This document shows positions 22,826 to 34,782 of a DNA stretch of 64,000 bases, piece after piece (positions within the stretch are counted from its first letter, which is position 1; the number at the start of each line of letters is the position of its first letter). The stretch covers positions 434,001 through 498,000 of the forward strand of contig OZ017755.1 in NCBI GenBank assembly GCA_963969365.1. Reading direction: 5' to 3'. The notes beneath the pieces are model-generated. The model was not told where the DNA came from. It made no database searches and was given only the letters and a program-made list of their open reading frames with translations. A program made the position numbers and the translations under genes. Origin of the DNA: Asterochloris sp. CNOR1. Lineage: Eukaryota > Chlorophyta > Trebouxiophyceae > Trebouxiales > Trebouxiaceae.

Positions 22826-24477
22826 AGCAGCCCCTGGGCTGCAGACCTCCACTCACGTGTGAGGAACAGTGCAGGAGACCTGACTGCACAACAGCGCCTG
22901 TTTGGTGCTGCTGGCCTGGCTACTGATCAGCTCCTGCGGAAGCACCGCTGCCTGCAGTACAGGACATGCTGCATGCCGCCAGAACTTTAGGCTCCCAGGC
23001 ATTTGCAGCGGAAGCATAGTGTGCGGTGACATGAAAGCTTCTACACAAGCGTCAGGTGCTTGCTGTGCAGGCACATAACATGCAGCACCAGGTCAGGGTC
23101 TGCACCTTCTCTTGTAGAGCTCAGCGGCGGTGGCGCGGTGTGTGCTGCTTCAGCTGGAAGGAGCGGCGGTTGCACCCACAGGCAAGGAGGGGCAGGAGAG
23201 GCAGAGACACTGGCAGTGAATCCGAGCATGTGAAGCCCAAAAGGTGTGTAAGGTCTGTGGCTATGGTCCATGGCTGTTTTCTGCAAGCTTACTTGAGGCC
23301 ATCTGCTGAATCCTACAGAGGAGCAGGGCTGCCACTGCCATAGGTGAGGCTGATGCCAATGCTGAGGGATCTGGGGGTGACAGTGATGGGGCAGGAGCGG
23401 AGATTGTGGAGGAGCCTGATGCTCCTCCTGCCTCTGCTGACAGGAAGGGGCCATGTTGGGGAGATGTGGAAGCTTGAGGTGTGTTTCTGTTTGCAGCCTG
23501 CTGCAGGCCTCCAGCGCTGCTGCAGCTCATTCATGTATCACTGTTGGCTGCAGTGCTGCAAGTGCAGCAAGAAGTGGATTATTGATCAGGAGGGCCCTGG
23601 CTCCCAGACCTGGGTACCCTGTGTCAAAGACTTCAATTGTTGCCATGAGGGAGGCCCAGCCCAGTTCTGCAGGCAGTGTGCTGCTAAGATGAGCTTGGAC
23701 AATGAGATAGTGGCTGGTAAACTGAGACTGAAAGAGCCTCCCACTGCAATGACTGCTGGGTGAGTTGGCTGCTGTTGTCTGACGCCCACACATCCAAATA
23801 CCTGCTGCTGACACACCCATATCTGCTGCAGGAAGAGTACAAGATGGAGGTCTACCATGAGCTCATTGCAGAGTGGAAGGCCAAGAAGCTTGATGTGACC
23901 AGCCTGTTTGCTACGGTGCCAATCTCTGTCATTGCCAGGGCTGAGTTGGAGAGGGATGGCAAGGAGCCTGAATCGTCACCCGCCAGGTCTTTGAAAGGAT
24001 ATTGACTGCGCACTTCCAGGCCAAGCAGGTGAGCTTGCATTGCTGATGCTTCACTGCACCAACTGACTGGATACTGCCATCTTGCAGCGTCCCACTCCTC
24101 CACAGCAGCAAGTCCTGAAGCAGACAGATGACCAGGAGAAACGACCCCACCCCATTGCAATATCTGTACTTAGCCCTTTGCACAACAGATACTTGCTGGC
24201 ACGTTTTGCATTGCTTAGGCCCTGTGCACAATGCATGACAGATGTTTCCTTGAGCCTTCTGTAGCCTTAGAAGTGAACAAAACTGGGGCATTGAAGGGAC
24301 CTGCAGTGAGAGAGGAGCCAGCAGGTCACTTACAACGATTTGCAACGATATCTGAGGAAGTCCCACAGGACACCAAATGGGGGAGGTGCCCGGCTTCAGC
24401 AAAATTCTCAGGTTTAACCCCAGGTGGGCGGCTTGAAACTCGCGAGGATACGGGAACCAGGTCGGCTCCTACCTCCG
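22826..24477 (-). repeat. right arm of the 1.65 kb inverted repeat
   Basis: This arm is the inverted copy of 18655-20308. Reading outward on the plus strand it repeats the same exon-like blocks as the left arm, including the CW-like block at about 23540-23680. It ends at the right copy of the 8-bp direct repeat. Confidence 0.93.
23344..24264 (+). pseudogene. duplicate 3' gene half in the right arm
   Basis: This is the plus-strand copy of the left-arm exons: the CW-like block (WLQCCKCSKKWIIDQ), the YKMEVYHELIAEWKAKK block and the QQQVLKQTDDQEKRPHP block, ending at a TAG near 24264. The core exons that would supply the 5' half point the other way, so this copy has no obvious promoter or first exon of its own. 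The apparent one-base frame break after RDGKEPES is shared with the left arm and therefore predates the duplication. It could still be transcribed towards DPM1. Confidence 0.5.
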
Positions 24478-24481
24478 GGGG

Positions 24482-24489
24482 TAGTCCAA
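24482..24489 (+). repeat. right target-site duplication, TAGTCCAA
   Basis: This is a direct repeat of 18641-18648, directly outside the right arm. It lies 47 bases before the DPM1 start codon. Confidence 0.8.
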
Positions 24490-24490
24490 C

Positions 24491-24517
24491 ATGTCTGTCC
24501 AGCAATGCCCTGTATGA
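24491..24517 (+). other. eight-codon upstream ORF in the DPM1 leader
   Basis: An ATG just after the right target-site duplication opens a frame of eight codons (MSVQQCPV) closed by TGA at 24515-24517. It ends 18 bases before the DPM1 start codon. If transcription begins upstream, inside the element, ribosomes would meet this ATG first; its use is not shown. Confidence 0.45.
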
Positions 24518-25827
<1,310 letters not shown>

Positions 25828-26306
25828 CGAGAGTCCCGTGGCAGGGACCATACTCAGCTCCCCTGAGCTGCTGCCCTCCTGATCGAGCTAGACCGTGAAG
25901 TGGTGGCTTTCAAGCTGGGGTTTCTGCTACCTGCTGCACTGCCTCTCAAAGTCGCGTCCTTGCTTCCCACTGCATTGAGTTGCAGGTTGGGGCTCCTACT
26001 GTCTGCTGCAGCTGCAGAGTATACTGCCTGTGGGAGACTGTGTCTTGCATGAGAAGCTTTGAATCCTTCTGGGACAGACCTGCAGCACACAACGAACTTC
26101 ACACATAATTGCGCTGGCACTCTCAAGCCATGAAAGTCTGCAGGCAGTGCTGGGCTGGTATTGTGTATGTCAGCTGTGGGAGCACAGGCAAGAGCAAGCA
26201 GCACAAGATGCAAACTGCCAGTGTGTCCCAAGCCTGCGCACTGACAGTGCAGGACCCGTCTTCTGGCACAGGCTGAACAGTTGCTCGCCTGCCGAACAAA
26301 ACACTC
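25828..26306. other. convergent intergenic region after DPM1
   Basis: About 480 bases separate the DPM1 stop from the stop of the convergent coiled-coil gene. A short imperfect direct repeat around 25935-26030 contains TGCTGCA-type and CTCCTACTGT-like segments. I see no conserved coding region or RNA gene. Confidence 0.55.
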
Positions 26307-28209
26307 TTACGTACACCAAACCCTGCACACAACCTGTGTGCTGTTTCCCTTGACACCTTCCCACCTGGGGGAGGGCAGCTGTATAGCGTCCTCTCTCTGC
26401 TGCATGGCTGCAGCCGCTGCCGCTGCCTGGGCCCTGTCCACATCTGGCACATCCTCGTCATCATACCGGCTCAGCTCTGTGGAGGCACGGGCTGCCCCCA
26501 GTGCCACCTCCAGCTGCTCTGCCCTGGCGGCCAGGCGCTCTACCTGCTCGGTGTGCATCTGCTGCAGGGCTGCAATGGTGCGGTCCTTTGCCTCCAGCTG
26601 CATGCTGGCTGTCTCTACCTGCAGGCAGCAAACACTTTGCACTGCCCTGGACTTGCATCTGGAGCCTCTGCCTTGGGGACTGGGGGCTGCTGACATTACT
26701 TTACCCTGGGCTTAGACTCAGCTCTTCTGCTTGTTGGGCCAGCAGGCTTGGTGACATGCGGAGGGACATGTGGTTCAGCCAATGAATATTGTGGAGCATG
26801 CACGTCCACATGGTGCCCGGGTGTGCCATGCCTCAGCTCTGTGCTGCTTGGGCCGCCAGCTGGAATGGATTGTGTCGTCTCATCACACTGGCGCCGAACA
26901 TCGCGCCAGCGCAGCCACAGAGTGCACAGGAGATTAACAGGTACATGCTGCCCTCACCTGCTGCCGCAGGGCCTCCAGCATCTCTGCCTGCTGCGTCTCA
27001 GACTCCTGCAGAAAGGTCTTGCGTGCGGACTGCAGGGCACAGGCAGGATGTCAGACTAGTGCACCCTAGTTCTGAGGTCCCAGTCCCTTTGACACTCCCA
27101 CCCAAGGCAGGCCTGACTAGCTGTGCAACCTGCGGCGTGCGCTTGCTGCAATGCTGATATGCTGCCAGGTCCAACATCGAGGAGACAGCGACCCGATGAG
27201 CAGCCCCCAGTCGCAGTTGCCGGCATTGCTGCACTGCATCCTCAGAGCCCCTGCACATTGCCCTGGCTGCCCACCAGCAGGTCTCGCAGGTCCTGCAGCA
27301 TGGCATCCTTCTGGTCCAGCTGCGACTGCTGCTCAGCCACCTGCTGCCTGAGAGCCGCCAGCTCAGCTGCGCTGGCCCCCCCAAACCCTGCTGCAGATGC
27401 CTTCCTGCATGCCGCAAGGGGAGAGGGCTCAGATGACTGCAGTTTCATGGGATCTATGGATGGGCAGTGCCCACCCTGTTACTGCAAGCAGGCAGGCAGG
27501 CAGGATGGCATCAGAGGAGCCTGGGCAGGCGGTGACTGGCACAGCAACACACAGGTGCACATGCAGCCACACTCGTGCACCAACCTGCTGTGCTGCACTG
27601 CAGCTCTGTGCTTTGATGAGGGAAAGCACTTCGCATTCCCAGCAGTGCCTAATCAGGGTCAGCCTTGCACAGACGCATCCAGCGTCACTGCCCACCCGCT
27701 GTGCTGCATCGCAGATGGCGCAAAGCTCTGTGCTCTGATGACGACTCTGGTTGTGGACGCAAAGCGCCCAGCGTTGCCGCCACTTGCTTCGGCAGCCGGC
27801 TCGTCCACGGTTGAGCGCAGCTTGGCATGAATCTTATCAAACAGCTGCCTCACCTGCAACAGCAGGAGAGTCTTTGCAACATGCAGGGCAGCACAGGCAA
27901 GGCAGCTGCTGACAGGCAGGGCCTTGTCGGCGTCTCAAGGACAAGCATCACCCGATCAAGGTAACTCAGGGCCTCTGCAGGAGACCCTTTCCTCAGCAGC
28001 TCCGCCACCACAATGTCAATCCTGCCAAATTCATCTGATGTGCGCCACCGGGTCTGCACCTGCAACATGAGGAGATGGATTCATGTTCCTGTGCCAGGCT
28101 GTGTAGCATAGCGCAAACACATGTCTGGCATCACCTCTTTCTGAAGGGCCTCTAGTATGGCCAGCTGCTCCTCAAGCCGCACGGTCCCCGGCTGCAGCAG
28201 GGTCGGCAT
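26307..28209 (-). CDS. coiled-coil protein of unknown function
   Basis: A start at 28209 gives MPTLLQPGTVRLEEQLAILE, followed by a GT donor after LQKE. Later exons give WRTSDEFGRIDIVVAELLRK (about 28056), VRQLFDKIHAKLRSTVDEP (about 27853), AAELAALRQQVAEQQSQL (about 27370), SARKTFLQESETQQAEMLEA (about 27029) and MQLEAKDRTIAALQQMHTEQ (about 26610), then an acidic stretch YDDEDVPDVD and an Ala run, with the stop at 26307. The last three exons are heptad-rich and probably form a long coiled coil. No catalytic motif is visible and I do not recognise the family. The start is divergent from the VHL gene, with about 60-120 bases between them. Confidence 0.6.
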
Positions 28210-28331
28210 CCCGCTTTCTGAGCTGAAGCTGGGTGGTCAAGCTACAGGCTGAATAGTTGCTGTGAATGCCATGCCTGAAAGCTGGCACTCGAGTTCTCAA
28301 GAAAGCAAGCTGCACGGCAGCTGCTGCTCTG

Positions 28332-30406
28332 ATGAGATCTGGCAATGCCACCAACGACTGTCGCCTTCGCTTCGTGAACAGCTCTTCCGAGCCTCTGCGA
28401 ATCCTATGGATCAATTATGCAGGAGATGAGCAACAATATGCCTGCATCCAGCCAGGAAGCCAGCATATTCAAGGTAGGTGTCACACTGCTGCATCCTGCT
28501 CAATAAATGCTACGCAAGTCCAGCCTGGGCCGGTGCTCTTTCCCTGCAGCTACTTACACCACACACCCCTGGAGGGCACGGGGCTCAGAGTCGGGCAGGG
28601 TCTACGTGGAGTACTGTGGAGGAGACGCAGTGCTGGAGCTGAGGGAGGAGGGCCAGCAGGTTGCTCTGTCACTGTGATTGTCTCTGGCAGAGGAGTGGCC
28701 AGAGTCAGACCTGGCGTGGCTCTGCTGCAGGTACACCCCTGGCCATCCAGGCACATCTGTGCTAGGTCTGCACCATGGCCTGCCCACTGGGGGCAGTACT
28801 GCCAGCGGGGAGAGGCTCTGGGCATTCCTATCATGGTGAGCAAGCTGCACCTTCAGCTGCTGCAGCAGCCTACCGCCGCAGCTCTGAAAGGATGGAGTCG
28901 GTCTGCACTACAGACCCAGCTGTCCAAGGTGTGGCTTTGATGCAGCCCTGCAGCTTGCTCCTCTCTGCTGAGAGGGTCAGCATGCTTGGTGCAGTAGTGC
29001 AGCACCCTGCACTTTCCCACCTGCTGATTAGCTAGCCCCCCATCTTGTGGCGCTGCAGGCCTTCCAGTGTGTCTCAGAGGAGGCAGTGGCAGCCACAGTG
29101 CACACGCTGCACTGCATGCTGCAGCACGCGCCACCTCAATTACTGCAGCGCCTCAGGGAGTACGATGCTGACGTTGGTATCATCGGCAGGCATCAGGTGC
29201 CTGAGATGACAGGGGCTCAGCTCCCCTGCATGCATTTGTGCTCACCCAAATACCAGAGTCCTTCTCAGGTGCAAACACGACTCTGTGCAGGTCACATCAG
29301 ACCTGCCGCCACATCAACATTTGAAGGGTCAAGAATGTGCCAGTGGGCAGCGCACATATGACAATGGGACTCGCGGTCTGGGCGGGAGCATTGGCTGTCC
29401 CACCTGCAGTGTGGGTGAGCAGGCCACATCCCATCATCACCCACAATGCCATCCCGTGGGCAGTGAGCTCTGCGCTCCTTGCCATGCTGCCTGTCTGTTG
29501 TAGGTGAAGAGAACGTCACAATGGCTGAGGACAGACATTACCCCTCTGAGAACATCCTGATCCACGAGTTCAGCCACAGTTGCATGGAGGTAGTGGCATG
29601 GCGCCTACTGAGAAATGCTGACTGCGTGCCAGTGTGGCCTGGGCATGGTCTTGTCGACCCCTGCTCATGTTCTTGGAACAAGCAATCTCGCACTGCCAGC
29701 TTCTCAGGCCGCTGCTGATGCTCTGCAGATCGGCATGGAGGAGCAGCAGCGCCAGTCCGTCTCTGCTGCTTATGAGAGGGCAAAACAGTCCGGGGTGAGC
29801 TCCATAGTGGGCTGATTGTCCACCAGCACTGGCCCAGCTGGCTGCAGGGCCTGCTGCATCAAGGTTGTGGAGCGCTGTGAGGCAGTCACCGCTGTGCATT
29901 AGGACAGTTCATGCCCTTGAACACTTCTGCAGAGCACAGCCGTTTGTCCTACCATGACTGGGGCTAGGTCTGATCTGCCTTCCTGCAAAACTCCGCTCGG
30001 CAGCAGGGTCATCAGCGGTGTCTTTGCTCATGCAGATCTATGACCTCAGATGCTACATGATGGAGAATCCTTCCGAGTACTTTGCAGAGGGCACACAGTC
30101 CTGGTTTGATGCCACTGCCAGGACGGGTGCATGCTGTGTCTGGCTGTGCCCGCCATCTCTATGCCATCTGCGCAGCTGTTTGCTGTGTACCCTGCAGATG
30201 TGAACTCAGGCCTAAACTCAAGGGAGGCCATTGAGTACTATGACCCACCGCTGGCAGCAATATTGGCTTGGACTTTTGGCAGGGGTAGCTGGCGGTACCC
30301 TCACAGCATGCCCAAGCCCTTTGCCAAAGGACCTCCTGGCAGGTGGGCCGCCAGCAGGATCTTATGCAGCAGCTCCGAGGCCTGGCAGGCTGACTCTGCT
30401 TGCTAG
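28332..30406 (+). CDS. VHL beta-domain / HEFSH metallopeptidase-like protein
   Basis: The first exon (28332-28473; an in-frame ATG also lies at 28266) encodes CRLRFVNSSSEPLRILWINY, matching the start of a von Hippel-Lindau beta domain. After a GT-AG intron the frame continues THPWRARGSESGRVYVEY, with the VHL-type THPW. Further exons match a zinc metallopeptidase family: GEALGIPI (about 28812), HCMLQHAPPQLLQRLREYD (about 29110), VTSDLPPHQHLKG, TRGLGGS, GEENVT and ILIHEFSHSCME, whose HExxH zinc motif is at 29563-29577. A downstream NPSEYFAEGTQSWFDA (about 30070) offers the third metal ligand. The end near 30406 follows AILAWTFGRGSWRYPHS. The junction between the two domains needs a frame change near 28600-28730 that I could not resolve, so two genes remain possible. 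Confidence 0.7.
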
Positions 30407-30828
30407 TTCACATCCGCAGTGCGCAATGGAGCTTCACTGGGCCAGGTCCACGCTGCAGGACTGTGCCCAATTCACTCCAGGCCCGCGCCCCTTGGCAGCA
30501 GTCGGTCCCAGCCGCCAGATTTTCTGAGCCACAGCCCCCCTTTATCAGAAGGCAGCAGCAATGCCAACCATCAGCACTGCAAACACATGACCAAGGTCCT
30601 CTCCGCAAGCCGAGATTTTGGCTGCCTTCTTGCTTTACTGCCTGCTGATAATTCTTGATATGTGGCCCTTCGAGAAACATTTTCATCTCATGAATTCACA
30701 TTGCTATCACCCCCCTACGCACGGCATAATCAAGGGTCAATGCAGTAATTGGGCGAGGCATGGGTTGTAACAGGGTTCAGAAACAGGGTTCAGGAATATC
30801 AAACTGGATGTGAGGCTAAACTGGGTCC
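30407..30828. other. intergenic region, peptidase 3' end to methyltransferase
   Basis: About 420 bases hold the 3' untranslated region of the upstream gene and the promoter of the methyltransferase. A TGTAA at 30766-30770 is the only clear signal. No conserved reading frame is seen. Confidence 0.55.
30766..30770 (+). terminator. candidate TGTAA poly(A) signal
   Basis: TGTAA is the usual poly(A) signal in chlorophyte algae. This copy lies about 360 bases after the proposed stop of the VHL/peptidase gene and 138 bases before the methyltransferase ATG at 30904. Confidence 0.4.
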
Positions 30829-30903
30829 ATGCTGCAGGGATCTCTTGGGGGTACCTTGCCCAGGAGATTCGTTTTGACCAGCAGGCCCCAGCAAGCAGTC
30901 ATC

Positions 30904-32799
30904 ATGGCCAGCTCATCCTGCATGGGCTCCCAGCAGCAGCCATTGAGGATCCTTGATCCTGTGAGCTTCACGCAGCGTGTGTTGGAGGTGTTTGATGCTA
31001 GGGGCAGCACCGGTAAATATGAAGAAGAGGCCGACCAATGGCACCTTCCCATAGCAGAGGAGCTTGTAAAGAGGGCAGACCTCAAGGCTGGGCAGGATGT
31101 ACTGGACATTGCCACCGGCACTGGTAAGCTGCAACAGTATCGGTGCCAGCTTCCGTTGGCCTTGCACAGCAATCAGTAATGCCATGGAAGCCATATTGCT
31201 TACTGCAGTGCAGGCCTGGTGGCAGGACTGGCTGCCAAGGCAGTAGCCCCTGGCAGCGTGATTGGCATCGACATCAGCCCCGGCATGCTGGCTCAGGTGC
31301 TGCTTGCCTGTCTCCATGTTGCTGCTCACAGTGTCTCTCACATTGCGCTGGTGTGCCTCTGCATCAATGCTCAATGCAGCCAGCAGTTACCTCGCAAGCA
31401 GGCAGTTGCTGATGTCTGCAGGCGGCTCCCAGGGCTGCAGCAAACCCCAACCTGTCCTTCCACAAGGCAGATGCCCAGACGGCCAGTTTTGAGCCCGCTT
31501 CCTTTGACGTCATCCTGTGCTCTAATGCCCTGCTATACATGCTGGACGTTCCTGCTGCCCTGAAACACTGGGCTGGCTGGCTGCGTCCAGGGGGCAAGCT
31601 CTGCTTCAATACTCCCCAGGTAAGCAGATTGTGTGCTCCCTTAGAGTTCTGAACTGGCTGCTTTGGCTCTAGGAGGCATGCTATAGTTTCATACTCCCTA
31701 GATGTGTAGTCTGTGCTGCACAAATTGCCTGGTGTGGTCTTGCTGCCTTACTCAGTACATTTTGCAGGCTTGCTGCGCCTATCAGGAGAGACATCGCATT
31801 GCTGACGAAATGAAGCCTTTGCCCTTCAGACATGCATTGGCCTGCCCTGCATCTGCATGCGCACATCAGCAAAGCTGGCTCTCTTGTGAGCCCAACTGAC
31901 TGATGCATTCCATGACAGTCTGTCATCGCGCTGCCACCCTGCTGTCCTACAGAGCCCTTTCTTCAAGAGTCAGCCCATATTCCTCAGGGCTGCAAGGTCA
32001 CAAGGGCTTTGGTTGGAGGACCCAGCTCAGGTGGTGGGCACCCCCGACAATGTGCTCAAGGCCCTGACATATGCTGGCTTTGATGCCTCCCTCATCAAGG
32101 TCAGCCACTGCTTGATTGAATGATGCACTCGATGGTGTCAGCTGGTGCTAAAGTACTCAGAGGGAAGCATTGAGGGGAAGCATGACAGATTTGTCCGCTG
32201 GTCAGTGACTGGCAATGCATCATACAGGGGCGCTTGAGCACACCGGCCACCGACCAAGTTTCCTGCACTGTGCAGCGGCTAATCTCTGCCTGCGCTGTAT
32301 GGCTGCCCTACAGCACAGTAGCCTGCCTTGAAGCTTCATCTCCCAATCAACAATGTGCAGGTAGACGCTCAAGCTCACAAGGACTACTCCAATGACTGGA
32401 CACCACAGGAGTATGCAGACCGTCTGTGGGCTGTACACCTGCGCTTCTTCCCTGTGGTAAGTCCCTGTGAAGCCTGTTGCAGGCAGCGGGGTCACCCCCA
32501 GCACATCTGGCTCAATGACCTGCCTGCCCCAACGCCAGAATCAGAGGGTGCGCCTGTGCTCAGCCTAACAGGGCAGGCCACCACTTGCGGTCTGAGGCCC
32601 TGCTTTGGGTTGCTGGCCTGCCCGGAGCGCATCAAGACCTGAGCTGTAGGATAAAGTGCTGCGCCCCGAGGCTGTCAACCAGATGAGACAGGAGTGGCAG
32701 AAAGAGGCACAGCAGTATGCGCAGCAGGAGATAGAGGAGCATGGCTCTCGCGATGAGCTGCCCACCATGCTCTGGGTGGAAGCAGTCAGCAGCAGCTGA
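30904..32799 (+). CDS. SAM-dependent methyltransferase, UbiE/MenG-type fold
   Basis: This class I methyltransferase starts MASSSCMGSQQQP at 30904, with an in-frame ATG also at 30829. The S-adenosylmethionine loop is seen in VLDIATGTGKL (about 31099-31131), followed by GLVAGLAAKAVAPGSVIGID (about 31212; acidic residue at the end of strand 2), then KADAQTASFEPASFDVILCS (about 31465) and WAGWLRPGGKLCFNTP (about 31570), the usual motifs I to III. Later exons give SQPIFLRAARSQGLWLED and NDWTPQEYADRLWAVHL, and the protein ends EELPT-like as DELPTMLWVEAVSSS with TGA at 32797-32799. The substrate cannot be read from sequence; quinone-type and small-molecule substrates are both possible. Confidence 0.9.
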
Positions 32800-33028
32800 G
32801 CTGCAAGAGGGCAACCCAACAATATGTGGAAATGTAGCAGCCCTTGCAGCATGCAGGCATGTGAACCAAGATAGAGGGTCTCATCAAGGAAACCATACAG
32901 CATGCCTGTTGATTCGAAGAGAGGAAGCTGGAAGCATGTGGCAATGCGAAGCAGCGCAAGGAGCAGGAGGCCCCTTTCTGGCTGACATGCTTAGCAATAG
33001 CTCTGTCATTGCAGACCAGTGCAACTGA

Positions 33029-33033
33029 TTACA
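33029..33033 (-). terminator. candidate TGTAA poly(A) signal for the ZIP gene
   Basis: On the minus strand TGTAA lies about 55 bases after the ZIP stop codon at 33088. The convergent methyltransferase gene ends about 230 bases away on the other strand. Confidence 0.4.
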
Positions 33034-33087
33034 AGGACCATTCAGGTACAGCCTTTCTTGCTTGATACGATGAAAGTCTTGTTTCAG

Positions 33088-34782
33088 CTAGACAGCATGG
33101 CAGATACGCTGTAAAGTATACGTCATTGTGTAAGCCCGATTGGCAATTAAGGACATAATGGCAGCCCCAGCAAACACACCTATGATGCCGAGGGCCAGGG
33201 TCACCTTGCTGTTAGGCAATCTTTCGAAGGTGGGCAACAGCAGATCAGCAATGGCATTGTACACCAATATGCCAGCTGACAGGGAGTCAAGTGCCCTTTC
33301 AAAGCCCAGTGCAACCTTTGACTCTGACTGGTACGAGGCGCCGACCCCCGTGCCAATGGCAACAACCAATGGTTGATGATGATGAAGGCAAGCGCCAGCA
33401 GCGAGTACTTGAGGAGACTGTAGCGGGCCAGCACAAAGGTGGAGCCCAGCGCAAAGCCCTCACAGCCTTGATGGAACATCAGGGCAATCAGAAGCGCCTG
33501 TACCAGGGTCAGGCAAGGAGTCAGCGTAGGCAAGTGGATCACAATGAGAGTCTGACCAACACAGGAGCTTTTGCGGATGCCTTTTGCAGAGATCCAATGT
33601 AGCACAGGCAGCTGCAACTGTGCTATCTTGTTTTGCAGCATGCAAGTGACTGACAACAAGGCAATGACGACTGTGCCACACAAGTCTCACTCTGGCAGTG
33701 TCCTCATCGGCGGTGATGCCAAGTGTAATTCCAATGAAGATGGAATGAAAAATGACTCCACACTCAAATGTAATAGAGGCAGTGGTGTACTGCAGACGTT
33801 GCAGCTCAGCCTCCTCAGGGTCTTCAGGGACATACAGGGCGGATGAGGGCTTAGGCGCGCTGGAGTGGTCCAGGTCTACACCTGTGCAAAGCAAAGTATT
33901 GTCAGTCGCTCAGGCTGCCGAGCTGCAGCTGGGCTGGACAGCCGGGCAGCATGTACACAATGGCAGCCTGCAACTGCCAAGCAGCAAACGTACAGCAGCA
34001 AGTGGTGCTCTCATGAGGCAAAGGCATTCATGACTGCAACCAGTGTGTACCATGATGGCTGGCAGGTTGGACACAGCCCTGCTCGGCGCAAGCTTCTGAT
34101 CGGTCTTGAAGCTGGCAGTTAGCGTGTGCCAGGCGTTCACCAAAATAGCGGTGCAAGTACAGCTCCAGCACAACGTGTGAAGTGTGGAGAAGGTGGCGAA
34201 GATAAATGCCTGTACTCAAAACCACAAGAGGTGGGCCCCAGATGTGGGCCAGCCAAAGCCAAATCGACTGTCGAGCACCAAAGGTGCAGCGACCATGCAG
34301 CTATTGAGCAGGTGCAATACGGTTTGTACAGCAGGAGAGATGTAACACACAAGATCTCACCCAGGGGTATCCAGAGGACAGTCCCAGGCAGGGATCTGAA
34401 AGGATTGGGATGGCATCCCCCAGCACGTGCACGAAGCCTGTGGTGAGGACCACCCCTCCAGCTATTGCGCGAACAATGAAGAAGAGGCTTTACCAGCTCT
34501 TTCCAAGAGTTGCAGACAGCAGCGGCAGGCTCACGCCCACACTGCAGCCGGCACCTGATGGCTGTGAGAGCCGTTGACAGTCATCATGTCTCCTCTTTCA
34601 GAATTTTCACAGTATGGCAAGCACTGGAGACATCACAGGAGTATGGCATATTGTGTGGTAAGCCAGACAGACCTGCTGACCGCTAAGATGGCAAAGATGG
34701 CGCCGATGCGCAGCCCTAGCAGGCTGTTGGTGGCAGCCGCGTCTGTAGAACAGTCCGGAACTTCAGGGGGGCTTTCCGCCAT
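33088..34782 (-). CDS. ZIP-family divalent metal transporter with an in-frame stop
   Basis: Zinc/iron permeases move Zn, Fe or other divalent metals into the cytosol. The start at 34782 gives [19 protein letters not shown], then [12 protein letters not shown] (membrane segment 1). A phase-2 intron leads to [17 protein letters not shown], then [20 protein letters not shown] (segment 2). Later exons give [19 protein letters not shown] (about 33765), [14 protein letters not shown] (about 33485) and [19 protein letters not shown] (about 33280), matching the metal-site helices IV and V with their His and Glu residues. Between KSW and SLFFIV the reading frame contains TAA at 34490-34492, although both sides are conserved in the same frame. 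This could be a true nonsense allele, a base error or recoding. A His-rich loop is not evident. Confidence 0.82.
34490..34492 (-). other. in-frame TAA inside the conserved ZIP core
   Basis: The codon after LGKSW reads TAA on the minus strand, directly before [12 protein letters not shown]. The frame before it is fixed by the AG|T junction with exon 1, and the frame after it by the conserved helix. No plausible intron removes it without losing the helix or the frame. Confidence 0.8.

Larger units (their letters stand above)
18649..24481. mobile_element. fold-back type DNA transposon with 1.65 kb terminal inverted repeats
   Basis: The element has two long inverted arms (about 18655-20308 and 22826-24477) around a core of about 2.5 kb, and is flanked by the 8-bp direct repeat TAGTCCAA. 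The arms differ at about nine visible positions, so they are nearly identical. The outermost bases are imperfectly inverted: the left starts gtacgggggagg and the right, read inward, cccccggagg. Candidate genes read outward from the core. Superfamily is not settled; 8-bp duplications are typical of hAT, P and Kyakuja-Dileera-Zisupton elements, and no catalytic triad is visible. The right end is 47 bases from the DPM1 start codon. An assembly artefact is the main alternative, but a perfect 8-bp duplication argues against it. Confidence 0.8.

Noticed and set aside
23985-24020. A hidden intron to repair the frame break after RDGKEPES
   Set aside because: No GT-AG pair of credible length fits the few bases between the two frames; a one-base change shared by both arms is simpler.
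18655-24477. Inverted arms as an assembly or haplotype-collapse artefact
   Set aside because: The arms differ at several scattered positions and the pair is bracketed by an exact 8-bp direct repeat, both better explained by insertion. Long reads would settle it.
28266-28331. Upstream in-frame ATG for the VHL gene at 28266
   Set aside because: Possible, but the extra 22 codons add nothing conserved and crowd the divergent promoter; the ATG at 28332 lies closer to the domain.
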